Shown one piece after another: positions 5,946-6,988 of a DNA stretch of 6,988 bases. A model generated the notes under the pieces. That model ran no database searches, had not been told where the DNA came from, and saw only the letters and a list, made by a program, of their open reading frames with translations. The stretch's first letter is position 1. Every line of letters starts with the position of its first letter. Origin of the DNA: an uncultured Actinomycetes bacterium (GTDB lineage: Bacteria > Actinomycetota > Thermoleophilia > Miltoncostaeales > Miltoncostaeaceae); the NCBI GenBank assembly GCA_937862675.1, contig CALMEC010000056.1, positions 1 to 6,988 of the forward strand. The letters run 5' to 3'. The position numbers were made by a program, and so were the translations under genes.

Positions 5946-6887
5946 ATGACGACCCGCCGCGCATCCTCGATCATCGCCGCTGCCGCGACTCTTCTGGTAC
6001 CGGCGATCGGGCAGGCACAGGGCCACCAGGTCATCGGGAACGGAACACCCGCCGGTTGCACGTCCGCCCGGGTCGTCGCGGCCGTCGCACGCGGCGGACT
6101 GATCACATTCGACTGCGGCGCGAAGCCCGTCGTCATCAAGATGGCCGCGACGGCGAAGGTGCGCAACACCAGCGCCACGGTGGTGATCGACGGCGGCGGC
6201 AAGGTCACGCTGAGCGGTCAGGGACGGCGACGGATCCTCTACCAGAACACCTGCGACCGGGCACAGGTCTGGACGACGTCCCACTGCAACGACCAGGCGA
6301 GCCCACGACTCATCGTCCGCGACATCCCCCTCCACTCCGGCAACTCCACCGGTCAGACGACGGACGGCGGCGGAGGCGGGGCGGTGTTCGTGCGCGGGGG
6401 CCGGCTGCAGGTGCAGAACGTGCGCTTCACGGCCAACCGCTGCGACGCGAACGGACCGGACCTCGGCGGCGCGGCGATCCGCGTGCTCGACCAGTACCAC
6501 CGACTTCCTGTTCTTGTGACGGGAAGTACGTTCACGGGCGGCCGGTGTGCCAACGGCGGGGGGGGCTCCCGCATCGGGGGCTCGGGGGGGAACCCCCCCC
6601 GCGGGGTTCCCGGGCACCCCGCGCGCGTGCTGGATATCGGCGCCGGCTCCGGCCGCGACGCGGCGGCGTTCGCACGGATGGGGCATGAGGTGGTGGCGGT
6701 CGAGCCGGTGGCTGAGTTGCGCACGCGCGCGGCAGAGCGTCATCCTGGCTCAGTTTATGGTCGAAACGCTGGTGCTCAGCCTGGTGGGCGGCGGTCTGGG
6801 CATTGCCCTGGGCTGGGGCATCGCCGCCCTGCGCCGGGCGCGATTCGCCCGCCGTGTCGAAGCGCCGGGCCTGGTCGACCTGGATGA
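5946..6887 (+). CDS. Secreted right-handed beta-helix protein, 3' part replaced by foreign sequence
   Basis: The frame from ATG 5946 is open for 313 codons, but only about the first 212 look native. Residues 1-24 are a signal peptide (MTTRRASS, hydrophobic AAAATLLVPAI, cleavage probably after GQA). The mature protein begins HQVIGNGTPAGCTSARVV, then ITFDCG, VVIDGGGKVTLSG, a run of glycines with AVFVRGG, and repeated strands such as LQVQNVRFTANRCD and VLVTGSTFTGGRC. This is the parallel beta-helix (pectate-lyase-like) pattern of exported, often surface-associated proteins. Six cysteines (38, 57, 103, 114, 166, 201) suggest disulfides. No catalytic residues can be assigned. Family members normally continue with more coils; here, after CANGG (about 6560), the reading turns into Gly/Pro runs and then a methyltransferase motif. 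The last 45 residues or so are out-of-frame reading of permease DNA, so the TGA at 6885 is not the native end. The frame also extends upstream to 5589, without similarity. Confidence 0.75.
   Translation: MTTRRASSIIAAAATLLVPAIGQAQGHQVIGNGTPAGCTSARVVAAVARGGLITFDCGAKPVVIKMAATAKVRNTSATVVIDGGGKVTLSGQGRRRILYQNTCDRAQVWTTSHCNDQASPRLIVRDIPLHSGNSTGQTTDGGGGGAVFVRGGRLQVQNVRFTANRCDANGPDLGGAAIRVLDQYHRLPVLVTGSTFTGGRCANGGGGSRIGGSGGNPPRGVPGHPARVLDIGAGSGRDAAAFARMGHEVVAVEPVAELRTRAAERHPGSVYGRNAGAQPGGRRSGHCPGLGHRRPAPGAIRPPCRSAGPGRPG
6588..6611. repeat. G/C-run inverted repeat at the break in the beta-helix gene
   Basis: GGGAACCCC (6588-6596) and GGGGTTCCC (6603-6611) are perfect inverted repeats around CCCCGC. 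Just before it are runs of G (6584-6590 and others from 6558). A GGGGGGG-AA-CCCCCCC foldback overlaps the left arm. The block sits where beta-helix similarity ends and methyltransferase similarity begins. Confidence 0.7.
6613..6744 (+). pseudogene. Fragment of a class I SAM-dependent methyltransferase
   Basis: In the beta-helix frame, residues 224-267 of that frame read HPARVLDIGAGSGRDAAAFA and then RMGHEVVAVEPVAELRTRAAERHP. VLDIGAGSGRD is motif I (SAM-binding glycine loop) of Rossmann-fold methyltransferases. The acidic Glu ending VVAVEP is the expected ribose-binding residue at the end of strand beta2. Only this piece of about 44 residues is present. The N-terminus and all later motifs are missing, so it cannot be a working enzyme. 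It has no start of its own and is joined to unrelated sequence at both ends. Confidence 0.7.
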
Positions 6888-6988
6888 AGGCCAGATCGGC
6901 TATCTGGGGCCGACCTTCGGTGGCTATGTCGCCCTGGCCGAACTGGCGGAACTGCGGCTGATCGCCCTCCACGGCAAGCGCCACTGGA
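6736..6988 (+). CDS. Partial frame: FtsX/MacB-type permease tail joined to an unrecognised segment
   Basis: A frame shifted from the methyltransferase piece is open to the window edge. Its first 32 codons read SVILAQFMVETLVLSL then VGGGLGIALGWGIAAL. This matches the conserved membrane segment near the C-terminus of FtsX/MacB-type ABC permeases (ILxQFLxEALVLSLxGGLLGI). The family's final membrane helix and PARRAA-type tail should follow. Instead, from 6832, it reads RRARFARRVEAPGLVDLDEG and QIGYLGPTFGGYVALAELAE, a soluble-looking sequence that recalls small alphaproteobacterial (Rhodobacterales-like) proteins from memory only. There is no native start; a gene finder might take ATG 6685 or ATG 6757. 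Codons such as TTT, GAA, GAT, GGT and TAT are more frequent than in the rest of the window. It is either one native protein with a permease-like helix or two joined fragments; I favour the latter. Confidence 0.5.

Noticed and set aside
6733..6753. 12-base identity (ATCCTGGCTCAG) to the start of bacterial 16S rRNA, the 27F primer site, with AGAG also matching upstream
   Set aside because: The same bases encode ILAQ of the conserved FtsX/MacB motif ILxQF, and the sequence after it is coding and does not follow 16S rRNA. The match is most likely chance.
5946..6887. A novel secreted beta-helix/methyltransferase fusion protein
   Set aside because: A SAM-dependent methyltransferase piece of about 44 residues, lacking all later motifs, behind a signal peptide makes no functional sense. 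The join sits in a G/C-run inverted repeat and another join follows at once.
1..6988. CRISPR array, insertion sequence, prophage, toxin-antitoxin or defence genes
   Set aside because: I found no regularly spaced repeats, transposase or integrase motifs, terminal repeats with target duplications, or recognisable defence domains on either strand.

Overview
The window is very GC-rich bacterial DNA (roughly 70% by eye, not computed). Genes have strongly GC-biased third codon positions, GTG and ATG starts, few Shine-Dalgarno sites and a tRNA without encoded CCA. With a MalT-like/BTAD regulator, a DUF4234 protein and a cysteine-rich secreted beta-helix protein, this points to a high-GC actinobacterial-type genome (for example Thermoleophilia- or Acidimicrobiia-like). 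That assignment is inference. The last 400 bases or so look as if they come from other organisms.

Layout. 1-309 (-): 5' part of a single-pass membrane protein that runs off the left edge. 372-734 (+): a small single-pass membrane protein transcribed divergently from it. 737-764: a perfect 11-bp hairpin between convergent genes. 774-1592 (-): acetoacetate decarboxylase-family enzyme with a strong ribosome binding site. 1627-1681: an intergenic patch with a perfect hairpin and four phased CGTGAC/GTCACG copies. 1687-4767 (-): a regulator of about 1026 residues with a MalT-like ATPase, a helical repeat region and a C-terminal winged-helix plus BTAD module. 4818-4890 (-): tRNA-Thr(UGU). 4891-5099: two strong GC hairpins. 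5100-5564 (+): DUF4234 membrane protein. 5565-5945: non-coding, with two hairpins and a possible leaderless promoter at its right end. 5946 onward (+): exported right-handed beta-helix protein.

The beta-helix gene loses its family character near 6580. A G/C-run inverted repeat follows, then a methyltransferase motif-I fragment (about 6613-6744), then in another frame an FtsX/MacB-type permease tail (6736-6831) that runs into an unrelated soluble-looking segment to the window end. Each piece is a truncated part of a different family. The simplest reading is a chimeric contig end or rearrangement debris, not a fusion gene.

The regulator and the decarboxylase lie in the same direction, separated by a hairpin and a repeat cluster that could be an operator, so the regulator may control the decarboxylase. 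Nothing else suggests a shared pathway. I see no mobile element, CRISPR array, defence system or other convincing new system; the best leads are the repeat cluster, the altered decarboxylase active site and the mosaic right end.
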